A DNA stretch of 24,543 nt from URNF01 sp045531495 (lineage in GTDB: Bacteria > Bacillota > Clostridia > Oscillospirales > Acutalibacteraceae): assembly GCA_045531495.1 (NCBI GenBank), contig JAZSED010000096.1, positions 1 to 24,543 on the forward strand. Direction: 5' to 3'. The notes beneath the pieces are model-generated. The model was given only the letters and a program-made list of their open reading frames with translations, searched no databases and was not told the origin of the DNA. Both the position numbers and the translations under genes were made by a program. Shown piece by piece: positions 7,582 through 15,893 of the stretch. Every line of letters starts with the position of its first letter. Position 1 is the stretch's first letter.

Positions 7582-7610
7582 AGTATAACATAATTCTTAT
7601 AAAAACAAAA
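7582..7610 (-). promoter_or_regulatory. Probable promoter of the Ldh_2 gene
   Basis: TATACT on the minus strand at 7582-7587 is a good -10 box about 30 bases before the ATG. The -35 region is only T-rich (TTTTGT at 17-base spacing), so this is a weaker call. Confidence 0.4.
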
Positions 7611-7741
7611 CAACATACAGACATTTTTCGGTAGAAAAACAGGATGCTTTTTTGGCATAAATGCACAAACACGGTTTACTTTACCGCTTTTATCGTTGCA
7701 CACATCTGTTTAACAAAGAGACAAAACCTGTCGAATAACTC

Positions 7742-7770
7742 TTTACTTTTACGGAAAAATATGTTACACT
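7742..7770 (+). promoter_or_regulatory. Promoter of the hydrogenase maturation operon
   Basis: TTTACT (7742-7747) and TACACT (7765-7770) are separated by 17 bases. Each differs from consensus at two positions or fewer. Transcription would start near 7777, leaving a leader of about 100 bases. Confidence 0.55.
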
Positions 7771-7845
7771 GTAATAAAGAAATTTGCTGACGTTAAGGGT
7801 TCGTCCCAAGGCGGAAGGGATGTATAGTGTGTAAACGGCATAAGT

Positions 7846-7879
7846 ATACCTCCCTTTGTAGCAAAGGGAGGTATTTTTT
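7846..7879 (+). promoter_or_regulatory. Leader hairpin covering the ribosome binding site of the hyd operon
   Basis: Bases 7846-7858 pair perfectly with 7862-7874: a 13-bp stem with loop TAG. Six T follow (7874-7879, the first also ending the stem), then the ATG at 7880. The 3' arm contains GGGAGG, the only plausible ribosome binding site for that ATG. The same structure could therefore act as an intrinsic terminator or as a translation block. Upstream, GAAGGGA (7814-7820) can pair with TCCCTTT (7851-7857), a 7-bp competing helix. No known riboswitch consensus is recognised. Confidence 0.65.
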
Positions 7880-8134
7880 ATGGAAAACAGAGTAGCGCTT
7901 ATTGGCTTTGTAGTGGATAAAGAGGAGGCGGTAGAGCAACTTAACCGTTTGCTCCACGACTACAAGGATTATGTCATCGGTCGTATGGGCATTCCGTACA
8001 GAAAACGCGGTGTCAACCTCATCAGTGTGGTGATGGACGCGCCGGCAGATGCAGTGAGTGCTTTGACCGGCAAAGCGGGGATGATTGACGGGGTGACCGC
8101 CAAGGCGGTATATTCCAAGATGCCCGAGGCGTAA
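7880..8134 (+). CDS. TM1266-family iron-only hydrogenase system putative regulator
   Basis: An 84-residue protein of the small ferredoxin-like (ACT/NikR C-terminal-like) family found beside [FeFe]-hydrogenase genes. It starts with a beta strand (RVALIGFVV), has a helix (EEAVEQLNRLLHDY), then the characteristic stretch YVIGRMGIPYRKRGVNLISVVMDA, and ends in a GKAGMIDGV-type segment. There is no DNA-binding helix-turn-helix, so any regulatory role would be by sensing or protein contact; the function of the family is not established. It is first in the operon, ends 1 base before hydE, and its translation is probably controlled by the leader hairpin. Confidence 0.85.
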   Translation: MENRVALIGFVVDKEEAVEQLNRLLHDYKDYVIGRMGIPYRKRGVNLISVVMDAPADAVSALTGKAGMIDGVTAKAVYSKMPEA

Positions 8135-8135
8135 T

Positions 8136-9176
8136 ATGTATACGCTGATAGAAAAATTAAGAGATACGCATACCTTGTCGGCGGAAGAATTTGCCGCTTT
8201 GCTAACCTGTGCCGATGACGACCTGCTGGAATTTTTACGTGAACAGGCGGTTGCGGTGCGGCAACAGCATTACGGTGACACGGTGTTTGTCCGCGGGCTT
8301 ATCGAGTTTACAAATTATTGTAAAAACGATTGTTATTACTGCGGTATTCGCTGTTCCAACCGCAAAGCAGAACGGTATCGTCTGGACGAACAACAGATTT
8401 TGGATTGCTGTGACGCAGGGTATGCGCTCGGTTACCGTACCTTTGTACTGCAAGGGGGAGAAGACCCTGCTTACACCCCTGCGCGTATCGAAAGGTTGGT
8501 ATCCGACATCAAAACGGCGCATCCCGACTGTGCTGTAACTTTGTCGGTGGGAGAACAGGATACAGACACCTATCGCCGCTGGAGAGAAGCGGGCGCTGAC
8601 CGCTATCTGCTGCGTCACGAAACAGCGGATGCAGAGCATTATAGCAAATTGCACCCTGCGCGACTCACCTTGGGAAACCGCAAAAGGTGTTTGTGGGATT
8701 TGAAAGCGTTGGGTTACCAGGTGGGTTGCGGTTTTATGGTGGGTTCTCCGTTTCAAACGGTGGAAACCCTCGTAAAAGACCTGCAGTTTATAAGCGAACT
8801 GCAACCCGATATGGTGGGCATAGGCCCGTTTATTCCGCATAAAGATACCCCGTTTGGTAACCAAGCGGCAGGCAGTGTGGAGTTGACCTTACGGCTGTTG
8901 TCTATCATACGGTTGATGCTACCGCAGGTGCTGTTGCCTGCTACCACCGCCCTGGGTACGGTGCAGGAGGATGGCAGAGAAAAAGGGATTTTGGCAGGTG
9001 CTAACGTGTGTATGCCGAATTTGTCCCCTGCGGACGTTCGCAAAAAATATACCTTGTATGACAACAAACGCGCTTTTGGCAGTGAAGCTGCCGAGGAAAT
9101 CGAAACCTTGAAAAAACGTATGGACGCTATCGGTTACCGTGTGGTGGTGGACCGCGGCGACAGGAAGGAGATTTAA
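8136..9176 (+). CDS. hydE: [FeFe]-hydrogenase H-cluster radical SAM maturase HydE
   Basis: A 346-residue radical SAM enzyme that helps build the dithiomethylamine-bridged 2Fe precursor of the H-cluster. The CX3CX2C motif binding the SAM [4Fe-4S] cluster is at Cys62, Cys66 and Cys69 (NYCKNDCYYCGIR), followed by the GGEDP motif and the barrel. Length and order match HydE and the related BioB/PylB group. The second, non-essential cluster motif (CX7CX2C) known near the C-terminus of Thermotoga maritima HydE is absent: the region after NVCMPNLSP has no cysteine. The ATG follows the previous stop by 1 base, with GAGG about 7 bases upstream inside the preceding gene. The neighbours hydG and hydF confirm the assignment over other BioB-like proteins. 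Confidence 0.95.
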   Translation: MYTLIEKLRDTHTLSAEEFAALLTCADDDLLEFLREQAVAVRQQHYGDTVFVRGLIEFTNYCKNDCYYCGIRCSNRKAERYRLDEQQILDCCDAGYALGYRTFVLQGGEDPAYTPARIERLVSDIKTAHPDCAVTLSVGEQDTDTYRRWREAGADRYLLRHETADAEHYSKLHPARLTLGNRKRCLWDLKALGYQVGCGFMVGSPFQTVETLVKDLQFISELQPDMVGIGPFIPHKDTPFGNQAAGSVELTLRLLSIIRLMLPQVLLPATTALGTVQEDGREKGILAGANVCMPNLSPADVRKKYTLYDNKRAFGSEAAEEIETLKKRMDAIGYRVVVDRGDRKEI

Positions 9177-9178
9177 CT

Positions 9179-10597
9179 ATGTATAACCCGAAATCTATGA
9201 AAGCAGAAGAATTTATCGACCATAACGAGATTGAAGAAACCCTGCGCTATGCCGATGAACACAAAACCGACCGTGAACTTATCGACTCTATTTTGGAAAA
9301 GGCAAGAGAATATAAAGGTCTTTCCCACCGCGAAGCATCGGTGCTGCTCGCTTGTGAGCTTGAGGATAAAAATGAGGAGATTTACGCACTTGCCGAACAA
9401 ATTAAGAAGGACTTTTACGGCAACCGTATCGTGATGTTTGCGCCGTTGTATCTGTCTAACTACTGCGTCAACGGCTGTTTGTACTGCCCGTATCACCTGA
9501 AAAACAAACACATTGCGCGCAAAAAGCTGACGCAGGAGGAAATCAAAGCGGAGGTTATCGCGTTGCAGGATATGGGTCATAAGCGCTTGGCTTTGGAAGC
9601 AGGCGAGGACCCGAAAAACAATCCGATTGAGTACATTTTGGAGTCTATTAAAACCATTTACTCCATCAAACATAAAAACGGCGCTATCCGCCGTGTCAAT
9701 GTCAACATTGCCGCAACCACCGTTGAAAACTATAAAAAGCTCAAGGATGCGGGTATCGGCACCTACATTTTGTTCCAGGAAACCTATCACAAGGAAACGT
9801 ATGAGCGTCTGCACCCGACAGGACCGAAAAGCAATTATTGCTACCATACCGAAGCGCACGACCGCGCAATGGAGGCGGGTATTGATGACGTGGGTCTGGG
9901 CGTGTTGTTCGGCCTGGAGCTGTACCGCTATGAGTTTGCGGGCCTGTTGATGCACGCGGAGCATTTGGAGGCGGTATTTGGTGTGGGTCCGCACACCATC
10001 AGCGTGCCGCGCGTATGTCCCGCGGACGATATTGACCCGGGTGCGTTTGATAACGGTATTTCGGAAGATACCTTTGCAAAAATCGTTGCGTGTATCCGTG
10101 TTGCCGTACCGTATACCGGTATGATTGTGTCTACGCGTGAAAGTCCCAAAGCGCGCGAACGCGTACTGCATTTGGGCGTTTCCCAGATTTCGGGCGGTTC
10201 TCGTACGAGTGTGGGCGGTTACGTCAACCCCGAACCCGAAGAAGAAAACTCCGCACAGTTTGAGGTTTCTGACCACCGCACGTTGGATGAAGTGGTACGC
10301 TGGCTGATGGAAATGGGGTATCTGCCGTCCTTCTGTACCGCGTGTTACCGCGAAGGCAGAACGGGAGACCGCTTTATGTCGCTGTGCAAATCGGGACAGA
10401 TTCAAAACTGCTGTTTGCCTAATGCATTGATGACCTTAAAAGAATATCTTTGTGACTATGCAAGTGAAGAAACCCGCGCGGTGGGTGAAAAACTCATTGC
10501 CGAACAGATAAACGATATTCCCAACGAAAAGGTAAAAGGTATTGTTGCACAGCGGTTAGGGTTAATTGCTGACGGTGAACGCGACTTCCGTTTCTGA
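9179..10597 (+). CDS. hydG: [FeFe]-hydrogenase H-cluster radical SAM maturase HydG
   Basis: A 472-residue tyrosine lyase that cleaves tyrosine to p-cresol and dehydroglycine, from which CO and cyanide are made and bound to iron as the H-cluster synthon. The N-terminal SAM cluster motif CX3CX2C is Cys96, Cys100 and Cys103 (NYCVNGCLYC). The C-terminal auxiliary cluster motif CX2CX22C is intact at Cys386, Cys389 and Cys412. This second motif separates HydG from ThiH. Length is normal for the family. GGAGAT lies before the ATG, 2 bases after the hydE stop. It is translationally packed with hydE and hydF. Confidence 0.97.
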   Translation: MYNPKSMKAEEFIDHNEIEETLRYADEHKTDRELIDSILEKAREYKGLSHREASVLLACELEDKNEEIYALAEQIKKDFYGNRIVMFAPLYLSNYCVNGCLYCPYHLKNKHIARKKLTQEEIKAEVIALQDMGHKRLALEAGEDPKNNPIEYILESIKTIYSIKHKNGAIRRVNVNIAATTVENYKKLKDAGIGTYILFQETYHKETYERLHPTGPKSNYCYHTEAHDRAMEAGIDDVGLGVLFGLELYRYEFAGLLMHAEHLEAVFGVGPHTISVPRVCPADDIDPGAFDNGISEDTFAKIVACIRVAVPYTGMIVSTRESPKARERVLHLGVSQISGGSRTSVGGYVNPEPEEENSAQFEVSDHRTLDEVVRWLMEMGYLPSFCTACYREGRTGDRFMSLCKSGQIQNCCLPNALMTLKEYLCDYASEETRAVGEKLIAEQINDIPNEKVKGIVAQRLGLIADGERDFRF

Positions 10598-10606
10598 GGT
10601 GATAGT

Positions 10607-11794
10607 ATGAGCAGTATGCAACAAACCCCCGCGGGCGAGCGGGTGCATATCGCCTTTTTCGGCAGACGTAACGCAGGCAAATCCAGCGTTGTGAATGCGT
10701 TTACGGGACAAAACCTTGCTATCGTGTCGGATGTTAAGGGTACGACCACTGACCCCGTCAAAAAGGCGATGGAATTAGCACCTCTCGGTCCTGTGATGAT
10801 TATTGACACCCCCGGCATTGACGATGAAGGTGCTTTAGGTGAAATGCGCGTCAGCAAAACGCGACAGGTGCTGAATAAAACCGACCTTGCTATCGTGGTG
10901 ATGGATGCTACCGCACCCGCCGACCCTGCGGACGCGGCGTTGATTACTCTGATAGAGCAAAAGGGCATTCCGTATATCGTGGTGAAAAACAAGGCGGATT
11001 TACTGCCTGAGATACCGCAGGACGACACATTGTACGTCAGCGCCAAAACGGGCTTTCATATTCACGAATTGAAAGAATTGGCGGCAAAAAAAGCCGCCAC
11101 AGGCGCACCGCGCCATCCGCTGGTTGCCGACTTACTGCAAACGGGAGATGCGGTGGTATTGGTCACCCCGATAGATAAGGCCGCCCCTAAAGGTAGATTG
11201 ATTTTACCGCAACAGCTCACCGTTCGTGATGTGCTGGATGCAGGCGGTATGCCGCTCCTTTGCAGAGACAGCGAGTTGCCGTTGCTGTTGAATGGTTTAA
11301 AACAGCCGCCGCGCCTTGTGATTACCGACAGCCAGGTGTTCGGCAAAGTGAGTAAAATGGTGCCAAAAGAGGTGCCTCTCACCTCTTTTTCGATGTTAAT
11401 GGCGCGGTATAAAGGCGATTTACCGTTGGCGGTGAAAGGTGCCGCCGCAGTGGACACATTAAAAGAGGGAGACAAAGTGCTCATAGCGGAAGGGTGTACC
11501 CACCATCGCCAATGCGAAGATATCGGCACGGTGAAAATTCCGCGTTGGATAAAAGAACGTATCGGTTTTGACCCCGAATACACCTTTGTGTCGGGCACGG
11601 AATTCCCCGACGACGTGACACCGTATAAAATGGTGATTCATTGCGGTGCGTGTACCTTGAATGAACGGGAAGTAAAATACCGTTTGCGTTGTTGTGCAGA
11701 CCAAGATGTGCCTGTCACCAATTACGGTGTATTTATCGCGTATTTGAACGGCATTTTGCCCCGTACATTACAGCCGTTTCCGGAATATAATTAA
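10607..11794 (+). CDS. hydF: [FeFe]-hydrogenase H-cluster maturation GTPase HydF
   Basis: A 395-residue GTPase and scaffold that receives the 2Fe precursor from HydE/HydG and delivers it to apo-hydrogenase. The GTPase motifs are G1 GRRNAGKSS at 19-27, a Thr-rich G2 near 46-48, G3 DTPG at 67-70 and G4 NKAD at 128-131. The C-terminal [4Fe-4S]-binding signature CxH ... HCxxC is present at Cys297/His299 and His345/Cys346/Cys349. The start codon lies 9 bases after the hydG stop, with GAGGTGAT overlapping that stop. No hydrogenase structural gene (hydA) is in the window, so the client enzyme is encoded elsewhere. Confidence 0.97.
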   Translation: MSSMQQTPAGERVHIAFFGRRNAGKSSVVNAFTGQNLAIVSDVKGTTTDPVKKAMELAPLGPVMIIDTPGIDDEGALGEMRVSKTRQVLNKTDLAIVVMDATAPADPADAALITLIEQKGIPYIVVKNKADLLPEIPQDDTLYVSAKTGFHIHELKELAAKKAATGAPRHPLVADLLQTGDAVVLVTPIDKAAPKGRLILPQQLTVRDVLDAGGMPLLCRDSELPLLLNGLKQPPRLVITDSQVFGKVSKMVPKEVPLTSFSMLMARYKGDLPLAVKGAAAVDTLKEGDKVLIAEGCTHHRQCEDIGTVKIPRWIKERIGFDPEYTFVSGTEFPDDVTPYKMVIHCGACTLNEREVKYRLRCCADQDVPVTNYGVFIAYLNGILPRTLQPFPEYN

Positions 11795-11827
11795 AAAAAC
11801 GACGATGCAATGCATCGTCGTTTTTTT
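11795..11827. terminator. Bidirectional terminator between hydF and the cyclase gene
   Basis: A stem of CGACGATGC and its complement around an AAT loop is flanked by A on the left and T7 on the right. It overlaps or abuts both stop codons, so it can end hydF on the plus strand and the convergent cyclase gene on the minus strand. Confidence 0.9.
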
Positions 11828-12401
11828 ATTTCCTCTCCAACAAAATCGCGCGGACGGGGGTGCCGTCGGCACCTTCAATTTTCAACGGCGCGGCGAACAA
11901 AAAATACGTGCCTTCCTGCACGTTGGAAAGGTCAAGACCTTCTAACACCACAACGTTATTGCCGAGCAGTTGACGGTGCACGATGAAATCGCCGTCCTCG
12001 GGCTCTATCGTTTGGGATTCGACACCTACCAACGTAATTTGGCTGTCGGACAGTACAAAAGCGGCGCTCTGGGAAATCTGCACGTCACCTTTAAACAGCA
12101 CCCGCGGGCGCAGGGCAGGCAACATATTTTCTACGTCCGCACCGTACAGCTCGCCGTTCCATTCAACAACACTGCATTCGCCGATACAATCCTCTAAATT
12201 GACCGCCGCCATATCCCTGCCGTCGGCACAAAAATGCAGTGGCGCATCCATGTGTGTGCCGTTGTGCAAACACGCGTGCAATACCGACATATTGCAGACC
12301 TTGCCGTCCTCCATACGGTAAACGGGTTCTAATTCGGGACGCGGGTCGCCCGGGTAGACGGGGGCTGAAAACAGCTCTTTTGTAATATCTATGATTTTCA
12401 T
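11826..12401 (-). CDS. Cyclase-family (KynB-like) metal-dependent hydrolase
   Basis: A 191-residue protein of the cyclase family that includes kynurenine formamidase and isatin hydrolase, which cleave amide or ring bonds using a divalent metal. The signature HNGTHMDAPLHF spans residues 46-57, giving the metal ligands His46, His50 and Asp52 plus His56. The N-terminal DITKELFSAPVYPGDP is also typical. The ATG at 12401 is preferred because AGGTGAT lies 6 bases upstream and homology begins here; an upstream extension is AT-rich and overlaps the promoter. It stands alone, convergent with hydF, with no kynurenine pathway gene beside it, so the substrate is unknown. Confidence 0.88.
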   Translation of the reverse strand: MKIIDITKELFSAPVYPGDPRPELEPVYRMEDGKVCNMSVLHACLHNGTHMDAPLHFCADGRDMAAVNLEDCIGECSVVEWNGELYGADVENMLPALRPRVLFKGDVQISQSAAFVLSDSQITLVGVESQTIEPEDGDFIVHRQLLGNNVVVLEGLDLSNVQEGTYFLFAAPLKIEGADGTPVRAILLERK

Positions 12402-12421
12402 ATCTATCACCTTCCAATGCC

Positions 12422-12450
12422 AATATAGCATTTTTAATGGTATTGTGCAA
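12422..12450 (-). promoter_or_regulatory. Promoter of the cyclase-family gene
   Basis: TTGCAC (12445-12450) and TATATT (12422-12427) on the minus strand are 17 bases apart, about 20 bases from the start codon. Confidence 0.6.
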
Positions 12451-12479
12451 GAAAAATAGTTTTCTTTTGTCAAACGGTA

Positions 12480-12488
12480 TGGTATAAT
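12480..12488 (+). promoter_or_regulatory. Extended -10 promoter of addBA
   Basis: TATAAT at 12483-12488 is preceded by TGG, giving an extended -10 element (TGNTATAAT). No good -35 box is seen at 17 bases; the region is T-rich. It lies 30 bases from the addB start. Confidence 0.6.
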
Positions 12489-12518
12489 GAAATATATATT
12501 GAAAAAAGGCGGTACGGT

Positions 12519-15500
12519 ATGCTACGGTGTATTTTGGGTCGCGCGGGCAGCGGCAAAACCGAACACATTTTAAAAGAAATACAGCAGGCGATTGTCCAAA
12601 GCAGACAACCGCTTATTTTCCTTGTGCCCGAACAGTTCTCTTTTGAGACGGAACGCACCCTTTTACAGCGCTTGGGTGTCAAGGATGCGGCAAAGGTAGA
12701 GGTGTTGAGCTTCACCCGCTTAGCGGAAAAGGTGTTCTGCGAAACGGGGGGCACCGCTTTGCCGATTATGGATGACGTTACCCGGGCACTGATTATGAGC
12801 CGCGCGTTGGAGGTACATACCGCTCCCGAAAACCTTGCCGAGGATGCGAAGAAGGTGCGTCTGAATGACACGGCATACATTTCTTCACTGTTGGCATTGG
12901 CATCCGAATGCAAACAATGTGCGGTGACCCCGCGGTTGCTTGCCGCGGCGGCGAAGGGACTTCCCGACGGTACTTTAAAAAGTAAGACGGCGGATTTTGC
13001 GGCACTGTTTGATGTGTATGAGAGCTTGTCGCTCACCAGCGGTATCGACCCCGAGGATATTCTCAACCTGTTGGTGGAAAAGCTGCCCGAAACCACGCGC
13101 TTTTGCGGTGCTACCGTGTTTGTTGACGGGTTTAAGGGCTTTACCGTTCCCGAATTGCGGGTATTGGGGTATTTAATGAAAACGGGCAGCGTGACGGTCA
13201 CCTTGCCCGCGGATAAAGCAACACCTTTGGCGGATACGGCGATAGGCGGGCTGTTTGCACCCGGCTTACGCACATTACAACAGCTGCGAGAGGTGGCGTC
13301 GGAAAACGGGGTGACGGTGGAAAAGCCGTTATTGCTTGAGCAGAATCATCGCACGCAAAATGAAGCTTTGCGCAGGCTGGAGGCGGGGATGTTTTTGCCG
13401 CGCGCAGAGGTGACGGACACGGTCGCGTCGGCGGTGACGGTGACGCCTTGCCCCGATACGTACGCGGAATGTGCAGCGGCGGCGCGCACCGTGCGCCGTT
13501 TGTTGCGTGAAAAGGGATATCGTGCAAGCGATGTGGCTATTGTGGTGCGTGACCTTGACCGTTATCGCGGTATTTTAGACCGTGCCTTGCGGCGGGAAGA
13601 CGTCCCGTTTTATATGGACATACCGCAGGATGTGTATACCGCACCGCTTGTCAGCGTGTGCTTATCCGCATTGCGCATTGCCGCTAACGGCTTGCAAACC
13701 GAAGAACTGCTGCGTATATGTAAAAGCGGTATTCTGCCGTTTGACGAGGTGGAGACCGCAACCCTTGAAAACTATGTGTATATGTGGCGCATAGACGGTA
13801 AGAAATGGCAGGAGCCGTTTACCGCAAATCCTGCGGGACTGACCGAAAAGAAGTGGCTTGATGAGAAACTGCTGGCATCCATTGAAAATATCCGCCGCCG
13901 CTTAATAGCACCGCTTATGACCCTGCGCACGGCCTTGCGCGAAGGCGCAGACGGCGAAACCTTTGCGCGCGCGCTTTACGAATATCTTACACATACGTAT
14001 GTATGCGCGGATGAAGGGGTGCGGCGTTTGTACGGTGCACTGATAGAAGAAGGCGAACCGTTTGCCGCGGAATGTACCGCGCGTCTGTGGGAAAGTGTGA
14101 TGCTGCTGCTTGACCGTTTTGCTACGGTGTTTGCGCAAACACCGCTGTCCGGACAGCGGTATGCGGAGCTGTTCCATCTCGCGGCAGGCCTTTTGCGGTT
14201 GCCGAGTGTACCGCAAGGATTGGATGCGGTGCAGGTGGGCAGTGCTGACCATATGCGCGTGCGTGCGCCCAAGGCGGTATTGATTCTCGGTGCAAACGAG
14301 GGGGTGTTTCCCGCCTATCCCGCAGGTGGTAACCTGTTCACCGACCGCGAACGGGAACAATTGGAAACAGACGGCATCCGCTTGTCGGCAGGCCGTTTAC
14401 AAAAAGCGGAGGAGGAACGCTTTTACGCGTACACTGCAGTAGCGGCTCCTTCCGAAGAATTGTATGTGTTTTATGCGTTGTTCCATGGCGGCGAAAAGCT
14501 GTTGCCGTCGGCCATTGTGGAAAACATAGACCGTATTTTGTCAAAACACACCCGCGGCGTGTGGGAAGCGGCAGACGGTAGTGATATTGAATCGGCAACC
14601 GATGCTGTGGGACGGTTTGCGGCGGCCGCGGATAATGGCTTTGCCGCGGTACTGAAGGATGCGATAATCCGTTTGCCGGAAAGCGCCGCCGTTTTGGAGC
14701 GTGTGGAAAACGCCGAAAAAACACCTGCCTTTTCCTTGACTGCGGACAATGCCGCCGCGTTGTTCGGACGGGAAATGCGGTTATCCTCTTCACAGCTTGA
14801 AAAATTTCAGGATTGTCCGTTCTCATATTTCTGTAATTACGGTATGCGACTGCAGGAACGTCGTTTGGCGGATATTGATGCGAGAAACTTTGGTACCTTT
14901 GCGCATTATGTGCTGGAAAAGCTGTTACCCGTATACGTGGAGGAGGCGAAAATGCCGACCGCGGCGGATATTCCGACCATGCGCCGCCGTATTCACGCCT
15001 TGCTTCTTGAATATGTGGACACAGAACTTGGCGGTATGCAGGATAAGACCGCACGGTTCCGTTATTTGATGTCGCTGGTGGAGAATACCGCTTTTTCGCT
15101 GTTGTGGTTTGTGGTAAGCGAAATGGCACAAAGTGAATTTAAGCCCGCAGAATACGAACTGTCTATCGGCGGCGCCGACGGGGTGCCTTCCCCGCGTGTT
15201 TCGCTTGACCGTCAGCAGGGTACGGTGCATTTGACGGGTAAGGTAGACCGCGTAGACCTGTACCGCCGCGGCGATGAAATATTTGTACGCGTGGTGGACT
15301 ATAAGACCAGCAAAAAGACCTTTAGTATTGCCGATTTGCCGTACGGACTGAATATGCAGATGCTTATCTATCTGTTTGCCGTATGTAACGAGGCGGCAAA
15401 ACGATATGAAGCAGATACCGCTAAACCGGCAGGCGTTTTGTATCTGTCGGCAAATAAAGCCCCGCAGCTGCCGTTGGGAGAGAAAAAACTAAAAACGCTG

Positions 15501-15893
15501 CGTATGAACGGGTTGCTTGTGCGGGACGCAGGGGTGCTTACTGCTATGGAGCAGGACGGCAAGGGCACCTTCATTCCCGCATCTCTCAAAAACGGGGATA
15601 TTGCGGATGACAGCAGCGTGGCATCCTACGCGGACTTTGAAACTATACGGATGTACGCAGAAGCATTGTTGCGCCGTATGGCGACCCGCTTACTTGAAGG
15701 AGATATTGCGGCTGTGCCGACAGGCACCGACAAGGAATTGCCCTGCAGATACTGTGCGTATCGTCGCATTTGCCGCCGACGGGAGCAAGACCCCTTTGTG
15801 TGCAAGCAACAGCGCACGTCCCAAGAGGTGCTGGACTTTATGGAGGAGGTGAACGGCAATGGAATGGACACCCGCACAACAGAATTGCATTGA
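12519..15893 (+). CDS. addB: ATP-dependent helicase/deoxyribonuclease subunit AddB
   Basis: A 1124-residue subunit of the AddAB helicase-nuclease, which resects double-strand breaks and recognises Chi for RecA loading. The N-terminal Walker A is GRAGSGKT at residues 7-14. The four cysteines of the C-terminal iron-sulfur nuclease domain are present: Cys766 (QDCPFSYF) and Cys1076, Cys1079 and Cys1085 (CRYCAYRRIC). The RecB-type nuclease core VVDYKTSKK with Asp927 and Lys929 lies between them. The ATG has only a modest AAGGCGG ribosome binding site about 8 bases upstream. The 3' end overlaps addA by 35 bases. Length is normal for the family. Confidence 0.97.
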   Translation: MLRCILGRAGSGKTEHILKEIQQAIVQSRQPLIFLVPEQFSFETERTLLQRLGVKDAAKVEVLSFTRLAEKVFCETGGTALPIMDDVTRALIMSRALEVHTAPENLAEDAKKVRLNDTAYISSLLALASECKQCAVTPRLLAAAAKGLPDGTLKSKTADFAALFDVYESLSLTSGIDPEDILNLLVEKLPETTRFCGATVFVDGFKGFTVPELRVLGYLMKTGSVTVTLPADKATPLADTAIGGLFAPGLRTLQQLREVASENGVTVEKPLLLEQNHRTQNEALRRLEAGMFLPRAEVTDTVASAVTVTPCPDTYAECAAAARTVRRLLREKGYRASDVAIVVRDLDRYRGILDRALRREDVPFYMDIPQDVYTAPLVSVCLSALRIAANGLQTEELLRICKSGILPFDEVETATLENYVYMWRIDGKKWQEPFTANPAGLTEKKWLDEKLLASIENIRRRLIAPLMTLRTALREGADGETFARALYEYLTHTYVCADEGVRRLYGALIEEGEPFAAECTARLWESVMLLLDRFATVFAQTPLSGQRYAELFHLAAGLLRLPSVPQGLDAVQVGSADHMRVRAPKAVLILGANEGVFPAYPAGGNLFTDREREQLETDGIRLSAGRLQKAEEERFYAYTAVAAPSEELYVFYALFHGGEKLLPSAIVENIDRILSKHTRGVWEAADGSDIESATDAVGRFAAAADNGFAAVLKDAIIRLPESAAVLERVENAEKTPAFSLTADNAAALFGREMRLSSSQLEKFQDCPFSYFCNYGMRLQERRLADIDARNFGTFAHYVLEKLLPVYVEEAKMPTAADIPTMRRRIHALLLEYVDTELGGMQDKTARFRYLMSLVENTAFSLLWFVVSEMAQSEFKPAEYELSIGGADGVPSPRVSLDRQQGTVHLTGKVDRVDLYRRGDEIFVRVVDYKTSKKTFSIADLPYGLNMQMLIYLFAVCNEAAKRYEADTAKPAGVLYLSANKAPQLPLGEKKLKTLRMNGLLVRDAGVLTAMEQDGKGTFIPASLKNGDIADDSSVASYADFETIRMYAEALLRRMATRLLEGDIAAVPTGTDKELPCRYCAYRRICRRREQDPFVCKQQRTSQEVLDFMEEVNGNGMDTRTTELH

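Larger units (their letters stand above)
7553..7879. other. Divergent intergenic region between Ldh_2 gene and hyd operon
   Basis: No gene is seen. From left to right it holds the Ldh_2 ribosome binding site and a -10 box, an AT-rich stretch, an interrupted palindrome CGGT-N7-ACCG at 7672-7686, the hyd operon promoter (7742-7770) and a leader of about 100 bases ending in a strong hairpin directly before the first hyd-operon start codon. Confidence 0.7.

Noticed and set aside
7700..7720. Possible Rex redox-repressor site (TTTAACAA) upstream of the hyd operon
   Set aside because: Only one half-site matches the TTGTTAA-N4-TTAACAA consensus; the opposite half is not there.
9173..10405. Long minus-strand open frame opposite hydG (410 codons)
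   Set aside because: It is fully antisense to the clearly identified hydG with intact cluster motifs. No family is recognised in it.
15859..15893. 35-base overlap of addB and addA as an anomaly
   Set aside because: Overlap with a strong internal ribosome binding site is ordinary translational coupling in addBA operons.
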